DNA from: Streptomyces nymphaeiformis
Lineage (GTDB): Bacteria; Actinomycetota; Actinomycetes; Streptomycetales; Streptomycetaceae
Length of the DNA stretch: 64,000 nucleotides
Assembly (NCBI RefSeq): GCF_014203895.1
Contig: NZ_JACHJY010000001.1
Span: 930,001-994,000, forward strand
Reading direction: 5' to 3'
The notes beneath the pieces are model-generated. The model was given only the letters and a program-made list of their open reading frames with translations, was not told the origin of the DNA and searched no databases. Every line of letters begins with the position of its first letter. Within the stretch, counting starts at the first letter, position 1. Below are positions 7,707-16,924 of this stretch, one piece after another. A program made the position numbers and the translations under genes.

Positions 7707-9161
7707 TCAGCGCCGCGGCACGGCCTGCCCGCTGGCCGCGTCCACCACGGGCCGGTCGCCGAGCGGGCTCTGCAGCGTCACGGTGAGCGTGATCTCCTTG
7801 GCGATCATGATGCAGGCCCGCCCGGGGTCGGACTTCTCGTCGATCCGCACGGTCACCTTCTCCGGGGTCTCCACGGCCTTCGCGGTGTACGTGCTGCACA
7901 CCCCGCCCCAGAAGGTGACCGTCAGCTTCCGGCCGTCCTCCGCCGTCCGGTACGACTCGATCCGGCTGGCCGGCGCCGTGCCCTCGTCCGGCGGCGACAG
8001 GTGCTCACGGGCCACCGCCGGCTCCACCACCGTGTACGGCGCCGCGTCCACCGGGTCCGCCGTGAACAGCCACGCCGGCACGAGCAGCCGCTCGCCCGCC
8101 ACGTCCCGCGCGGCCAGCCCGAAGACGGCACCCGTCACCGGGACCTCGACCGGCGGCGCGACGTCCCCGGAGGTCCGGCAGGGCACGGCAGGGGCGGGGT
8201 TCCCGCTCTCCTTGCCGTTCCCGTCGACCTCGGCTCCGGCCGGCGGGTCGGTCGCGCAGCCGCCGATGCCGACCGGGCCGGCGCCCTTCGACGCCTCGTT
8301 CAGCTCCGCGAGCGCCTTCTCCGCCCCGAGCACCGGATACGTGTCGCCCTTCACCGGCTCCTTGAGCGTCCCGCTCCCGGCGACCGGCCGGCCGTCCGGG
8401 CCGATGTGCAGCCCCGTCGACCAGCCGTAGGTCGGCAGCCCGTCCACCACCGGATCGGCGTTGACGACCCGCACCGAGCCGTTCATCACCTGGGTCGCGT
8501 TCACCTTCGCGTCGTCCTGGCCGATGGCCTTCAGGACGGGGGCCGCCGCCGCCTTCGCCGCGGCCTCGCTCACCGGCGTACGGCCCGCGGTCGGGGGCTT
8601 CGCCCGACCCGGGGGCGGGCACGCCGGGCCCTTGAGACAGGCGTCGCCGGCCGGACCGCCGTCGTACCAGGAGTACGTCCAGCTGCCGGGAGCCGCCTTC
8701 GCCACGTCCAGGCGCGGACCCTGGCCGTCCTTCTCGGGCCGGATCGTCCAGACGTCCCCGACCAGGACCGGCCGGCCCTCGATCCCGAGCGCCTCGGCCA
8801 GCCTGGTCACCTCGGCCGAGGTGACCAGGCCCTCGGGCCGGTGGACCGCGGCCGAGGAGGGCCCATGGGGGAGGGGGCCCTCGGCTTTGTAGACCGTTCC
8901 GTGCGAACCGCCGCTCGGGTCGGGCTCGCCGGGCGCGATCCCGTGAACGTCGCCCGTACCGCCGCCGGCCTCCGGGCGCGTCGGCGCCGGCGTCCCGGCC
9001 GCGTCGGCGGCCTTGGCCGCCGACGCGGCCGGCGTGGCCTCACCCGGCGCCGTCGCGGCGACGGCCAGATAGACGCCACCGCCCCCGGCGAGCAGCACAC
9101 CCGCCGCCACCGAGGCGGCCAGGACGTTCCGTCGCCTCCGCACGTTCTCCGTACCGCTCAC
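7707..9161 (-). CDS. Membrane-anchored or secreted protein of unknown function
   Basis: A 484-residue protein with GTG start and GGGAG ribosome-binding site 7 bases upstream. The N terminus is basic (RRRRN) followed by one hydrophobic segment at about residues 13-35 and then an Ala/Pro/Thr-rich linker to about residue 75. It therefore looks like a single-pass protein or one with a signal sequence, with the bulk outside the cell. The exported part contains Cys residues in CLKGPACPPPG, GGCATDP, VPCRTSG, GGVCSTY and RACIM, which could form disulfides. I recognise no catalytic motif. Similar anchored proteins of this style are common and uncharacterised in Streptomyces. Confidence 0.8.
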   Translation of the reverse strand: MSGTENVRRRRNVLAASVAAGVLLAGGGGVYLAVAATAPGEATPAASAAKAADAAGTPAPTRPEAGGGTGDVHGIAPGEPDPSGGSHGTVYKAEGPLPHGPSSAAVHRPEGLVTSAEVTRLAEALGIEGRPVLVGDVWTIRPEKDGQGPRLDVAKAAPGSWTYSWYDGGPAGDACLKGPACPPPGRAKPPTAGRTPVSEAAAKAAAAPVLKAIGQDDAKVNATQVMNGSVRVVNADPVVDGLPTYGWSTGLHIGPDGRPVAGSGTLKEPVKGDTYPVLGAEKALAELNEASKGAGPVGIGGCATDPPAGAEVDGNGKESGNPAPAVPCRTSGDVAPPVEVPVTGAVFGLAARDVAGERLLVPAWLFTADPVDAAPYTVVEPAVAREHLSPPDEGTAPASRIESYRTAEDGRKLTVTFWGGVCSTYTAKAVETPEKVTVRIDEKSDPGRACIMIAKEITLTVTLQSPLGDRPVVDAASGQAVPRR

Positions 9162-9227
9162 CGCAACGCTCCCTCGTCTCGACCGGACGCCGATGGGACG
9201 GAGCGGACGCGCGGACGGTTCCGTCCG

Positions 9228-9434
9228 TCAGCCTCCGTACTCGGTGGTGGCGTCGATCAGCCGCGCCGAGGCGGCCGGGACGACGACCCCGTGGATCGAC
9301 GCGGGGGAGACCCGTACGGGCTCGGGGGAGACCGGAGTGACCCAGTGGGGGGCCATCCGAGCGCCGTCCCCGCGCAGCTGGGCGAGGCTCAACTCGGACT
9401 CGTGTCGCTCTGTGGGAGCGGGGTACATGGTCAT
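9228..9434 (-). CDS. Small conserved-looking protein, unknown function
   Basis: A 68-residue frame (starting MTMYPAPTERHESELSLAQL) in the gap between the 9161 gene and adoK. Third codon positions are strongly G/C, as in real Streptomyces genes, and the product has a mixed, protein-like composition. No convincing ribosome-binding site precedes either ATG (9434 or 9428). There is no signal peptide, membrane segment or Cys pair. The other frames of this stretch look worse. It may be a real small gene that automated annotation could miss. Confidence 0.5.
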   Translation of the reverse strand: MTMYPAPTERHESELSLAQLRGDGARMAPHWVTPVSPEPVRVSPASIHGVVVPAASARLIDATTEYGG

Positions 9435-9564
9435 GGGCGCACCGTATGCACCGCACCACCCCGGGGAAAAGACCTACTCTGGGGTAGTTTCCACTGTTCG
9501 GCAGGACACCACCCAACGGGTAGCGTGAACTGTCATTACCGCCTTCCCGCAGGAGCGCCCCGCC
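9435..9564. promoter_or_regulatory. Divergent promoter region before adoK
   Basis: Holds an imperfect dyad CTAC-TCTGGG-GTAG at 9474-9487 and a GGTAGCGT element near 9520 that could be a -10 region for the PfkB kinase gene. The AGGAG ribosome-binding site of that gene is at 9551-9555. Confidence 0.35.
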
Positions 9565-10539
9565 GTGCGTATCGCAGTCACCGGCTCCATCGCCACCGAC
9601 CACCTCATGACCTTCCCCGGCCGGTTCGCCGACCAGCTCGTGGCCGACCAGCTCCACACGGTGTCCCTCTCCTTCCTCGTGGACAACCTGGACGTGCGCC
9701 GGGGAGGTGTCGCCCCCAACATCTGCTTCGGCATGGGGCAGCTCGGCGGCAGCCCGATCCTGGTCGGCGCGGCCGGCTACGACTTCGACGAGTACCGCGC
9801 CTGGCTCGACCGCCACGGCGTCGACACGGCCTCCGTGCGGATCTCCGAGGTCCTGCACACCGCCCGCTTCGTCTGCACCACCGACGCCGACCACAACCAG
9901 ATCGGCTCCTTCTACACCGGCGCGATGAGCGAGGCCCGGCTGATCGAGCTCAAGGCCGTCGCCGACCGCGTGGGCGGGCTCGACCTGGTCCTCATCGGCG
10001 CCGACGACCCCGAGGCGATGCTCCGTCACACGGAGGAGTGCCGGACCCGGTCCATCCCCTTCGCCGCCGACTTCTCCCAGCAGATCGCCCGCATGGACGG
10101 CGAGGAGATCCGCACGCTGCTCGACGGCGCCATGTACCTCTTCTCGAACGAGTACGAGAAGGGCCTCATCGAGTCCAAGACCGGCTGGACCGAGGAGGAG
10201 ATCCTCTCCCGCGTCGGCCACCGCATCACCACCCTCGGCTCGCGCGGCGTCCGCATCGAGCGGGTCGGCGAGACGCCCATCGAGGTCGGCTGCGCCGAGG
10301 AGACCGCCAAGGTCGACCCCACCGGCGTCGGCGACGCCTTCCGCGCGGGCTTCCTCACGGGCCTGTCCTGGGGCGTCGGCCTGGAGCGGGCGGCGCAGGT
10401 CGGCTGCATGCTGGCGACGCTGGTCATCGAGACGCTGGGCACGCAGGAGTACGCGCTGCGGCGGGCGCACTTCATGGAGCGCTTCACGAAGGCGTACGGC
10501 GAGGAAGCGGCCACGGAGATCCACCCCCACCTGTCCTGA
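9565..10539 (+). CDS. adoK: PfkB-family carbohydrate/adenosine kinase
   Basis: A 324-residue ribokinase-fold enzyme, GTG start with AGGAG ribosome-binding site. Visible signatures are the N-terminal VTGSIATDHL, the substrate-side GGVAPNICFGMGQLGG, and the C-terminal anion-hole/catalytic-base motif DPTGVGDAFRAGF (Asp in GVGD). The DPTGVGDAFRAG version and overall length resemble the actinobacterial adenosine kinase of Mycobacterium tuberculosis, so purine-nucleoside salvage (adenosine to AMP) is the favoured role. The wider family also phosphorylates sugars, so the substrate remains uncertain. Followed by a strong hairpin; probably monocistronic. Confidence 0.82.
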   Translation: MRIAVTGSIATDHLMTFPGRFADQLVADQLHTVSLSFLVDNLDVRRGGVAPNICFGMGQLGGSPILVGAAGYDFDEYRAWLDRHGVDTASVRISEVLHTARFVCTTDADHNQIGSFYTGAMSEARLIELKAVADRVGGLDLVLIGADDPEAMLRHTEECRTRSIPFAADFSQQIARMDGEEIRTLLDGAMYLFSNEYEKGLIESKTGWTEEEILSRVGHRITTLGSRGVRIERVGETPIEVGCAEETAKVDPTGVGDAFRAGFLTGLSWGVGLERAAQVGCMLATLVIETLGTQEYALRRAHFMERFTKAYGEEAATEIHPHLS

Positions 10540-10545
10540 CCCCAC

Positions 10546-10574
10546 GGGGCCCACGCTTTCGCCGCGTGGGCCCC
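10546..10574. terminator. Bidirectional terminator between adoK and the nifS-tusA fusion
   Basis: GGGGCCCACGC pairs perfectly with GCGTGGGCCCC around a 7-base TTTCGCC loop, between convergent genes. Confidence 0.8.
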
Positions 10575-10591
10575 CGACGGGCGGCGGGGTG

Positions 10592-11977
10592 CTACGACAC
10601 CCGGCGGACGACGTACGCCGTGCCGCCGCCCGGCCGCGGCGACTCGCCCACGTACTCCTGGCCCCGCATCTCGCACCACGCCGGGATGTCGAGCCGCGCC
10701 GCCTCGTCGTCCGAGAGGACCGTCACCGTCCCGCCCACCGGCACCTCGCCGATCACCTTCGCGAGTTCGATCACCGGGATCGGGCACCGCTTGCCCAGGG
10801 AGTCCACGACGAGGGAGCCCGAGGGTGCCGGCGCGGACGGCGCGGAGACCGGGGCGCCCAGTCGCTCCCGTACCCCCGCCACCACCCCCGGCAGCACCGC
10901 GAGGAAGCGGTCCACGTCCTCCTCCGACGTCCCCGCCGGCAGCGACACCCGGACGTTCCCCTCGCTCAGCACCCCCATCGCGCGCAGCACATGGCTGGGC
11001 GTCAGCGTCGAGCTCGTGCACGACGAACCGGACGAAACGGAGAAACCCTCCCGGTCCAGCTCGTGCAGCAGCGTCTCCCCGTCGACGTACAGACAGGAGA
11101 ACGTGACGAGATGGGGGAGCCGGCGCACCGCGTCGCCCACCACCTCCACGTCCGGCACCAGCTGAGGCACCCGCGCCCGGATCCCGTCCACGAGCGCCCG
11201 CAGCCGCGCCCCCTCGGCCTCCGCCTCCGCCCGGACCGCCCGCAGCGAGGCCGCCGCCGCCACGATCGCCGGCAGGTTCTCGAAGCCCGGCGCCCGGCCC
11301 GACTCCCGTTCGTCGGAGGGGCCTTGAGGTGCGAACCTGACCCCCTTCCGCACGGCGAGCAGCCCGACGCCCGCCGGCCCGCCCCACTTGTGCGCGCTCG
11401 CCGTGAGGAGCGACCAGCCGCCCGCCACCGGGCCCCAGCCCAGCGACTGCGCCGCGTCCACGAGCAGCGGCACCTCCGCGGCCCGGCAGGCCTCGGCGAC
11501 CTCGGCCACCGGCTGCTCGGTCCCCACCTCGTGGTTGGCCGACTGGAGGCACGCCAGGGCCGTGCCGGGGACGAGGGCCGCCGCGAAGGCGTCCGCGTCC
11601 ACGGCCCCCGACCGGTCCACCGGCACCTCGGTCACCGTGCCGCCCGCCGCCGCGTGCGTCTCGCCCGCGTGCAGGACGGAGGAGTGTTCGACCGCGGAGA
11701 CGACGAGCCGGTCTCCGACGCGCCGACGCCCCGCGAGCGCGCCGGAGATCCCCGCGTGAACCGCGCGCGTCCCCGAAGGAGTGAACACGAGCTCGTCCGG
11801 CCGGCACCCCACGGCCTCCGCGGCGGCCTCCCGGGCCGCGTCGAGCAGCAGCCGGGCCCGCCGCCCCTCCCGGTACAGCCGGGCCGGGTCGGCCCAGCCC
11901 TCGTCGAGGGAGGCGAGCAGCGCCTGACGGGCGACGGGGTGCAGCGGAGCGGCGGACGCGGCGTCGAAGTACGGCAT
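10592..11977 (-). CDS. Cysteine desulfurase fused to a TusA-type sulfur carrier domain
   Basis: A 461-residue two-domain protein. Residues 1 to about 375 form a NifS/IscS-type class V aminotransferase. It has HSSVLHA, the PLP-site Asp/Gln in LLVDAAQSLGWG, the Schiff-base Lys in SAHKWGGPAGVG, and a catalytic-loop Cys in SVSSGSSCTSSTLTPSHVL. After an Ala/Pro linker, residues about 392-461 are a TusA/SirA domain with the hallmark LGKRCPIPVIELAK. The fusion suggests that persulfide made from cysteine passes directly to the carrier Cys. The ATG at 11977 (MPYFDAASAAPLHP) matches the usual NifS start; longer upstream frames run through C-rich non-coding sequence. Confidence 0.92.
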   Translation of the reverse strand: MPYFDAASAAPLHPVARQALLASLDEGWADPARLYREGRRARLLLDAAREAAAEAVGCRPDELVFTPSGTRAVHAGISGALAGRRRVGDRLVVSAVEHSSVLHAGETHAAAGGTVTEVPVDRSGAVDADAFAAALVPGTALACLQSANHEVGTEQPVAEVAEACRAAEVPLLVDAAQSLGWGPVAGGWSLLTASAHKWGGPAGVGLLAVRKGVRFAPQGPSDERESGRAPGFENLPAIVAAAASLRAVRAEAEAEGARLRALVDGIRARVPQLVPDVEVVGDAVRRLPHLVTFSCLYVDGETLLHELDREGFSVSSGSSCTSSTLTPSHVLRAMGVLSEGNVRVSLPAGTSEEDVDRFLAVLPGVVAGVRERLGAPVSAPSAPAPSGSLVVDSLGKRCPIPVIELAKVIGEVPVGGTVTVLSDDEAARLDIPAWCEMRGQEYVGESPRPGGGTAYVVRRVS

Positions 11978-12440
11978 CCGCCCACGGTAGGCCCTGAGAC
12001 GGGACGCCCCCGGCAGGCCCTGGGCGAGCGTCCCTCGTCGGCACGGGGGCCGGGCGCCCCCTCGTCGGCTCGGGAGCGAACGCCCACCGGAGCGGCAGCG
12101 TCCTCTGCGGCGGGGTGGCGACCGGAGCGCCCGCACCCCCTGACCCCCCGTCCACCCGGAGGCCCCCGCCCCCCATGACCCCCCGTCACAACCCCGCCCC
12201 ACCACGCCGTCAGCCCCCCGAACGGGCCTCCCCGGCGCCCCTCCGGAGGGGCGGAGTCCACCCCTTCGGGGGCTCGGACGGCGCGTTGGGCACCCTCCCC
12301 GCGCGACCCCAAATAGCGTCCAGTAGGGTTTGGTCCGCATAAACATCCAAACCCCTGCCCGCGGCCGGGGCGGCGACCGACCAGCGAGACGGACGGCCGT
12401 GGCCGACCACTGCGGGCCGAGACTCTCGGGAAGGCGCTAC
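11978..12440. other. Gene-free region upstream of ctaC
   Basis: About 460 bases without a convincing gene. It is strikingly C-rich on the plus strand. It holds a 12-bp direct repeat TGACCCCCCGTC (12141-12152 and 12176-12187), a perfect palindrome CGCCCCTCCGGAGGGGCG at 12236-12253, and an inverted repeat GGGTTTGG...CCAAACCC at 12326-12354. TAGGGT at 12324-12329 is a candidate -10 for the cta operon, followed by a leader of about 100 bases. Confidence 0.6.
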
Positions 12441-13406
12441 GTGAGTCCCAACGGCTCCGACCGCTCGTCGCGGCGCCCGATGCGGCGGAAGCTGCCGCAG
12501 GTGCTGACTGCGGGCCTGATCCTGGCGACAGCCACGGGCTGCTCGTACAACTGGGAAGACTTCCCCCGCCTTGGCATGCCCACCCCCGTCACGGAAGAGG
12601 CGCCTCGGATCCTCTCCCTGTGGCAGGGCTCCTGGGCCGCAGCCCTGATCACGGGCATCCTGGTGTGGGGCCTGATCCTCTGGGCCACCATCTTCCACCG
12701 GCGCAGCCGGACCAAGGTCGAGGTACCTCCGCAGACCCGTTACAACATGCCCATCGAGGCGCTGTACACGGTCACCCCGCTCATCATCGTCTCGGTGCTC
12801 TTCTACTTCACCGCACGCGACGAGTCGAAGCTCCTCGAGCTCACCCCGAAGCCGCCCCACACGGTCAACGTGGTCGGCTACCAGTGGAGCTGGGGCTTCA
12901 ACTACATCGAGAACGTGCCCGGTGTGCAGGGCGACGCCAAGACGGACAAGAACCTCGCCTCGCTCCCGGACAAGTTCCTCGCGGACTTCCCGGAGAACGC
13001 GGGCGGTGTCTACGACGCCGGCATCCCCGGCGACCGGAACCCGCAGACCGGCAACCCGGGCCCGACCCTGTGGCTGCCGAAGGGTGAGAAGGTCAGGTTC
13101 GTCCTGTCCTCCCGTGACGTCATCCACTCCTTCTGGGTGGTCCCCTTCCTCATGAAGCAGGACGTCATTCCGGGTCACACCAACGCCTTCGAGGTCATCC
13201 CGACGCAGGAAGGCACCTTCCTCGGGAAGTGCGCCGAGCTGTGCGGTGTCGACCACTCCCGGATGCTCTTCAACGTCAAGGTGGTCTCCCCGGAGCGCTA
13301 CCAGGCGCACCTGAAGGAGCTGGCCGAGAAGGGGCAGACCGGCTACATCCCGTCTGGCATCGAGCAGACGGACCCGGCCAGGAATGCGGAGAAGCACCAA
13401 CTGTGA
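12441..13406 (+). CDS. ctaC: Cytochrome c oxidase (aa3) subunit II
   Basis: A 321-residue membrane lipoprotein carrying the CuA centre that takes electrons into the aa3 oxidase. It has an N-terminal signal with a lipobox-like ATGC at about residues 31-34. Two membrane helices (about 64-83 and 105-123) are followed by the cupredoxin domain. CuA ligands are visible as His in [13 protein letters not shown] and as [14 protein letters not shown], which supplies both Cys, Glu, His and Met. The GTG at 12441 has GGAAGG 7 bases upstream. The extra loop between the QWSWGF motif and the copper site is typical of actinobacteria. First gene of ctaC-ctaD-ctaF. Confidence 0.97.
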   Translation: MSPNGSDRSSRRPMRRKLPQVLTAGLILATATGCSYNWEDFPRLGMPTPVTEEAPRILSLWQGSWAAALITGILVWGLILWATIFHRRSRTKVEVPPQTRYNMPIEALYTVTPLIIVSVLFYFTARDESKLLELTPKPPHTVNVVGYQWSWGFNYIENVPGVQGDAKTDKNLASLPDKFLADFPENAGGVYDAGIPGDRNPQTGNPGPTLWLPKGEKVRFVLSSRDVIHSFWVVPFLMKQDVIPGHTNAFEVIPTQEGTFLGKCAELCGVDHSRMLFNVKVVSPERYQAHLKELAEKGQTGYIPSGIEQTDPARNAEKHQL

Positions 13407-15136
13407 GCATCCACGACGAAACCCAGGCCTCCGCAGCTGAGGACTCGTACGAGAACGAGCTGCCCGTCAGGCGCAAGCAGCCCGGCAACGTGGTCATCAA
13501 GTGGCTGACCACGACGGACCACAAGACGATCGGTACGCTCTACCTCGTCACGTCGTTCGTCTTCTTCTGCATCGGCGGACTCATGGCGCTCTTCATGCGC
13601 GCCGAGCTGGCCCGTCCGGGTACGCAGATCATGTCGAACGAGCAGTTCAACCAGGCGTTCACGATGCACGGCACGATCATGCTGCTGATGTTCGCGACGC
13701 CGCTGTTCGCCGGATTCGCCAACTGGATCATGCCGCTGCAGATCGGCGCGCCCGACGTGGCGTTCCCGCGGCTGAACATGTTCGCGTACTGGCTGTACCT
13801 CTTCGGCTCGATCATCGCGGTGGCCGGCTTCCTCACCCCGCAGGGTGCGGCCGACTTCGGCTGGTTCGCCTACTCCCCGCTGTCGGACGCCGTCCGCTCG
13901 CCGGGTGTCGGCGCCGACATGTGGATCATGGGTCTGGCCTTCTCCGGCTTCGGCACGATCCTCGGTTCGGTCAACTTCATCACCACGATCATCTGCATGC
14001 GCGCTCCGGGCATGACGATGTTCCGCATGCCGATCTTCGTCTGGAACGTGCTGCTGACCGGTGTCCTGGTCCTGCTCGCCTTCCCGGTCCTGGCGGCCGC
14101 GCTGTTCGCCCTGGAGGCGGACCGCAAGTTCGGTGCCCACGTCTTCGACGCGGCGAACGGCGGAGCGCTGCTCTGGCAGCACCTCTTCTGGTTCTTCGGA
14201 CACCCAGAGGTGTACATCATCGCCCTGCCGTTCTTCGGCATCATCTCCGAGGTCATCCCGGTCTTCAGCCGCAAGCCGATGTTCGGCTACATCGGTCTGG
14301 TGGCCGCGACCATCGCGATCGCCGGTCTGTCCGTGACCGTGTGGGCACACCACATGTACGTCACCGGTGGCGTGCTCCTCCCGTTCTTCTCCTTCATGAC
14401 GTTCCTCATCGCCGTTCCGACCGGCGTGAAGTTCTTCAACTGGATCGGAACGATGTGGAAGGGCTCACTGTCCTTCGAGACCCCGATGCTCTGGGCCGTC
14501 GGCTTCCTGATCACCTTCACCTTCGGTGGTCTGACCGGCGTCATCCTGGCCTCGCCCCCGATGGACTTCCACGTCTCCGACTCGTACTTCGTCGTGGCGC
14601 ACTTCCACTACGTCATCTTCGGCACCGTCGTCTTCGCGATGTTCTCCGGCTTCCACTTCTGGTGGCCGAAGTTCACCGGCAAGATGCTCGACGAGCGCCT
14701 CGGCAAGATCACGTTCTGGACGCTGTTCGTGGGCTTCCACGGCACGTTCCTGGTGCAGCACTGGCTCGGTGCCGAGGGCATGCCGCGTCGTTACGCGGAC
14801 TACCTGAACGCCGACGGCTTCACCACGCTGAACACGATCTCGACGATCTCGTCCTTCCTGCTCGGTCTGTCGATCCTGCCGTTCTTCTACAACGTCTGGA
14901 AGACCGCCAAGTACGGCAAGAAGATCGAGGTCGACGACCCGTGGGGCTACGGCCGTTCGCTCGAGTGGGCGACGTCCTGCCCGCCGCCGCGGCACAACTT
15001 CCTCACCCTGCCGCGGATCCGTTCGGAATCCCCGGCGTTCGACCTGCACCACCCTGAGATCGCCGCTCTCGACCAGCTCGAGAACAAGCCGCACGAGGCT
15101 GCGGCCCTCACGGGCAGCAAGGAGGCCGGCAAGTGA
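13403..15136 (+). CDS. ctaD: Cytochrome c oxidase (aa3) subunit I
   Basis: The 577-residue catalytic subunit reducing O2 at the heme a3/CuB site, with about 12 membrane helices. Key motifs are present: FTMHGTIM (heme a ligand His), the GHPEVY His-Tyr pair of Cu[10 protein letters not shown] with the two CuB histidines, and [11 protein letters not shown] carrying the heme a3 and heme a ligands. The GTG start overlaps the ctaC stop (GTGA), implying translational coupling. The soluble N-terminal extension of about 40 residues and the C-terminal tail are typical of actinobacterial CtaD. Confidence 0.97.
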   Translation: MSIHDETQASAAEDSYENELPVRRKQPGNVVIKWLTTTDHKTIGTLYLVTSFVFFCIGGLMALFMRAELARPGTQIMSNEQFNQAFTMHGTIMLLMFATPLFAGFANWIMPLQIGAPDVAFPRLNMFAYWLYLFGSIIAVAGFLTPQGAADFGWFAYSPLSDAVRSPGVGADMWIMGLAFSGFGTILGSVNFITTIICMRAPGMTMFRMPIFVWNVLLTGVLVLLAFPVLAAALFALEADRKFGAHVFDAANGGALLWQHLFWFFGHPEVYIIALPFFGIISEVIPVFSRKPMFGYIGLVAATIAIAGLSVTVWAHHMYVTGGVLLPFFSFMTFLIAVPTGVKFFNWIGTMWKGSLSFETPMLWAVGFLITFTFGGLTGVILASPPMDFHVSDSYFVVAHFHYVIFGTVVFAMFSGFHFWWPKFTGKMLDERLGKITFWTLFVGFHGTFLVQHWLGAEGMPRRYADYLNADGFTTLNTISTISSFLLGLSILPFFYNVWKTAKYGKKIEVDDPWGYGRSLEWATSCPPPRHNFLTLPRIRSESPAFDLHHPEIAALDQLENKPHEAAALTGSKEAGK

Positions 15137-15531
15137 AGATCCAGGGCAAGATGTTCATCTGGCTGAGCGTCTTCATCCTTGCCATGGCGATCGTGTACGG
15201 CGTCTGGAGCAAGGAGCCGGTCGGTACGACGGCGCTCTTCCTGGCCTTCGGCCTGTCCATCATGATCGGCTACTACCTGGCCTTCACGGCCAAGCGTGTC
15301 GACGCGATGGCGCAGGACGACAAGGAGGCCGACGTCGCGGACGAGGCCGGCGAGGTGGGCTTCTTCGCCCCGCACAGCTGGCAGCCGCTCTCGCTGGCCG
15401 TCGGTGGCGCGCTCGCCTTCCTCGGCGTCGCGATGGGCTGGTGGATCCTGTACTTCTCCGCCCCGCTGATCCTCGTCGGCCTGTTCGGCTGGGTCTTCGA
15501 GTTCTACCGCGGCGAGAACCAGAACCAGTAG
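15133..15531 (+). CDS. ctaF: Cytochrome c oxidase subunit IV (actinobacterial type)
   Basis: A 132-residue membrane protein starting at a GTG that overlaps the ctaD stop. It has four hydrophobic segments in two pairs (about residues 7-25, 31-50, 84-102 and 105-123), separated by an acidic loop ([16 protein letters not shown]). Actinobacterial aa3 oxidases carry this small subunit, which helps assemble or stabilise subunit I within the bcc-aa3 supercomplex. Operon position and length match CtaF. The operon ends here with a very strong terminator. Confidence 0.93.
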   Translation: MKIQGKMFIWLSVFILAMAIVYGVWSKEPVGTTALFLAFGLSIMIGYYLAFTAKRVDAMAQDDKEADVADEAGEVGFFAPHSWQPLSLAVGGALAFLGVAMGWWILYFSAPLILVGLFGWVFEFYRGENQNQ

Positions 15532-15560
15532 CGGTACCCCGCTCCGCACCGGAGCACACA

Positions 15561-15602
15561 GAGGGGCCCGGACACTTCGTCACCGAAGTGTCCGGGCCCC
15601 TC
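15561..15602 (+). terminator. Strong terminator after ctaF
   Basis: A perfect 19-bp stem with a TCAC loop followed by TTTT at 15603-15606. It closes the ctaC-ctaD-ctaF operon and separates it from the L,D-transpeptidase gene. Confidence 0.95.
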
Positions 15603-15653
15603 TTTTGCAGCACTCGGCGCGCCGGTCGCGAGGAACGTATCTAGCGTGAAGTC

Positions 15654-16907
15654 ATGAACGACACGCCGCGCATTCGGACTGTTCTGAGCTGCACTCTTCT
15701 GGCTGTCACCGTCACCGCGGGAGCCACCTCCTGCGCAGGCTCCGACAGCCACCCGCTGTCGGAGAAGGCCTACGACGCGGCGGACCAGCTCGCGGTCAAC
15801 GCCCCCGCCGACGGCGCCAAGGCGGACCCGGAGAAGCCCCTGGAGATCACCGCCAAGGACGACGACGCCCGGATCACCGACGTCACCGCCATCGACGCCT
15901 CCGGCCACCACCTGGCCGGCGAACTCACCGCGGACGGGCAGCGCTGGCGCTCCACGGCCTCCCTGGCGGCCGGCGCCCGCTACACGGTCCACGTGGCCAC
16001 CGAGGACGAGGACGGCGCTCCAGGCACCCGTACGTTCACTTTCGAGACGGCTCCGGCCAAACGGGCCCTGACCGTGACCTTCGGGCCGGAGGCGGGCACG
16101 TACGGCGTCGGACAGCCCATCACGGCGGAGCTCAGCCTCCCCGTCAAGGACCGGTCCTCGCGCGCGATCGTCGAACGGGCCCTCAAGGTCCGCTCCACGC
16201 CCGCCGTCGAGGGCTCCTGGTACTGGGTGGACGACAAGCACCTGCACTTCCGTCCGGAGGAGTACTGGCCGGCCGGGGCGCTCGTCACGGTCACCGGCAA
16301 CCTGGACGGCCTCAAGGTCGGCGACAAGCTCTACGGAGGGGCCTCCAAGGCGCTGAAGCTGAAGATCGGCGACCGGATCGAGGCCGTCACGGACGCCGAG
16401 ACGCACCAGATGACCGTGAAGCGCAACGGAGAAGTGATCAACACCATTCCGGTGACCACCGGCAAGCCCGGCTTCTCCACCCGCAACGGCATCAAGGTGG
16501 TGCTCGGCAAGGAGTACTACGTCCGGATGCGGGGCACCAGCATCGGCATCGCGGAGGGCAGCTCCGACTCGTACGACCTGCCCGTGTACTACGCCACCCG
16601 GGTCACCTGGAGCGGCGAGTACGTGCACGCGGCGCCCTGGTCCGTGGGCTCGCAGGGCGTGGAGAACGTCAGCCACGGCTGTGTCGGCATGTCGACGGAG
16701 AACGCGGCCTGGTTCTACGAGACCGTCCGCCCCGGGGACGTCGTCCGCGTCGTCAACAGCATCGGCGACACGATGGACACCTTCGGCAACGGCTTCGGCG
16801 ACTGGAACATGGAGTGGAACAAGTGGCGCCGGGGCAGCGCCCTGGTGGAGGCCGCCGACAACCCGGCGACCACCACCGAGAAGGCCAACCTGAGGCCCTC
16901 GATCTGA
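15654..16907 (+). CDS. L,D-transpeptidase, YkuD family, probable lipoprotein
   Basis: A 417-residue exported enzyme that would form 3-3 cross-links in peptidoglycan or attach groups to it. The signal peptide ends in GATSC, a plausible lipobox with lipidated Cys27. Residues about 45-250 form Ig-like domains as in mycobacterial Ldt proteins, and the YkuD domain follows. The catalytic signature HAAPWSVG...ENVSHGCVGMS gives His341, Gly342 and catalytic Cys343. The ATG at 15654 has little ribosome-binding site and may be leaderless. It sits inside the respiratory gene block but has its own strand-isolated unit; cell-envelope function is unrelated to respiration as far as the sequence shows. Confidence 0.93.
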   Translation: MNDTPRIRTVLSCTLLAVTVTAGATSCAGSDSHPLSEKAYDAADQLAVNAPADGAKADPEKPLEITAKDDDARITDVTAIDASGHHLAGELTADGQRWRSTASLAAGARYTVHVATEDEDGAPGTRTFTFETAPAKRALTVTFGPEAGTYGVGQPITAELSLPVKDRSSRAIVERALKVRSTPAVEGSWYWVDDKHLHFRPEEYWPAGALVTVTGNLDGLKVGDKLYGGASKALKLKIGDRIEAVTDAETHQMTVKRNGEVINTIPVTTGKPGFSTRNGIKVVLGKEYYVRMRGTSIGIAEGSSDSYDLPVYYATRVTWSGEYVHAAPWSVGSQGVENVSHGCVGMSTENAAWFYETVRPGDVVRVVNSIGDTMDTFGNGFGDWNMEWNKWRRGSALVEAADNPATTTEKANLRPSI

Positions 16908-16924
16908 CTAACGCGGGCGCCCGC

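Noticed and set aside
8001..11165. A 1054-codon plus-strand open frame
   Set aside because: It crosses three real genes in other frames or strands and has the low-complexity Arg/Pro/Gly composition of a shadow ORF.
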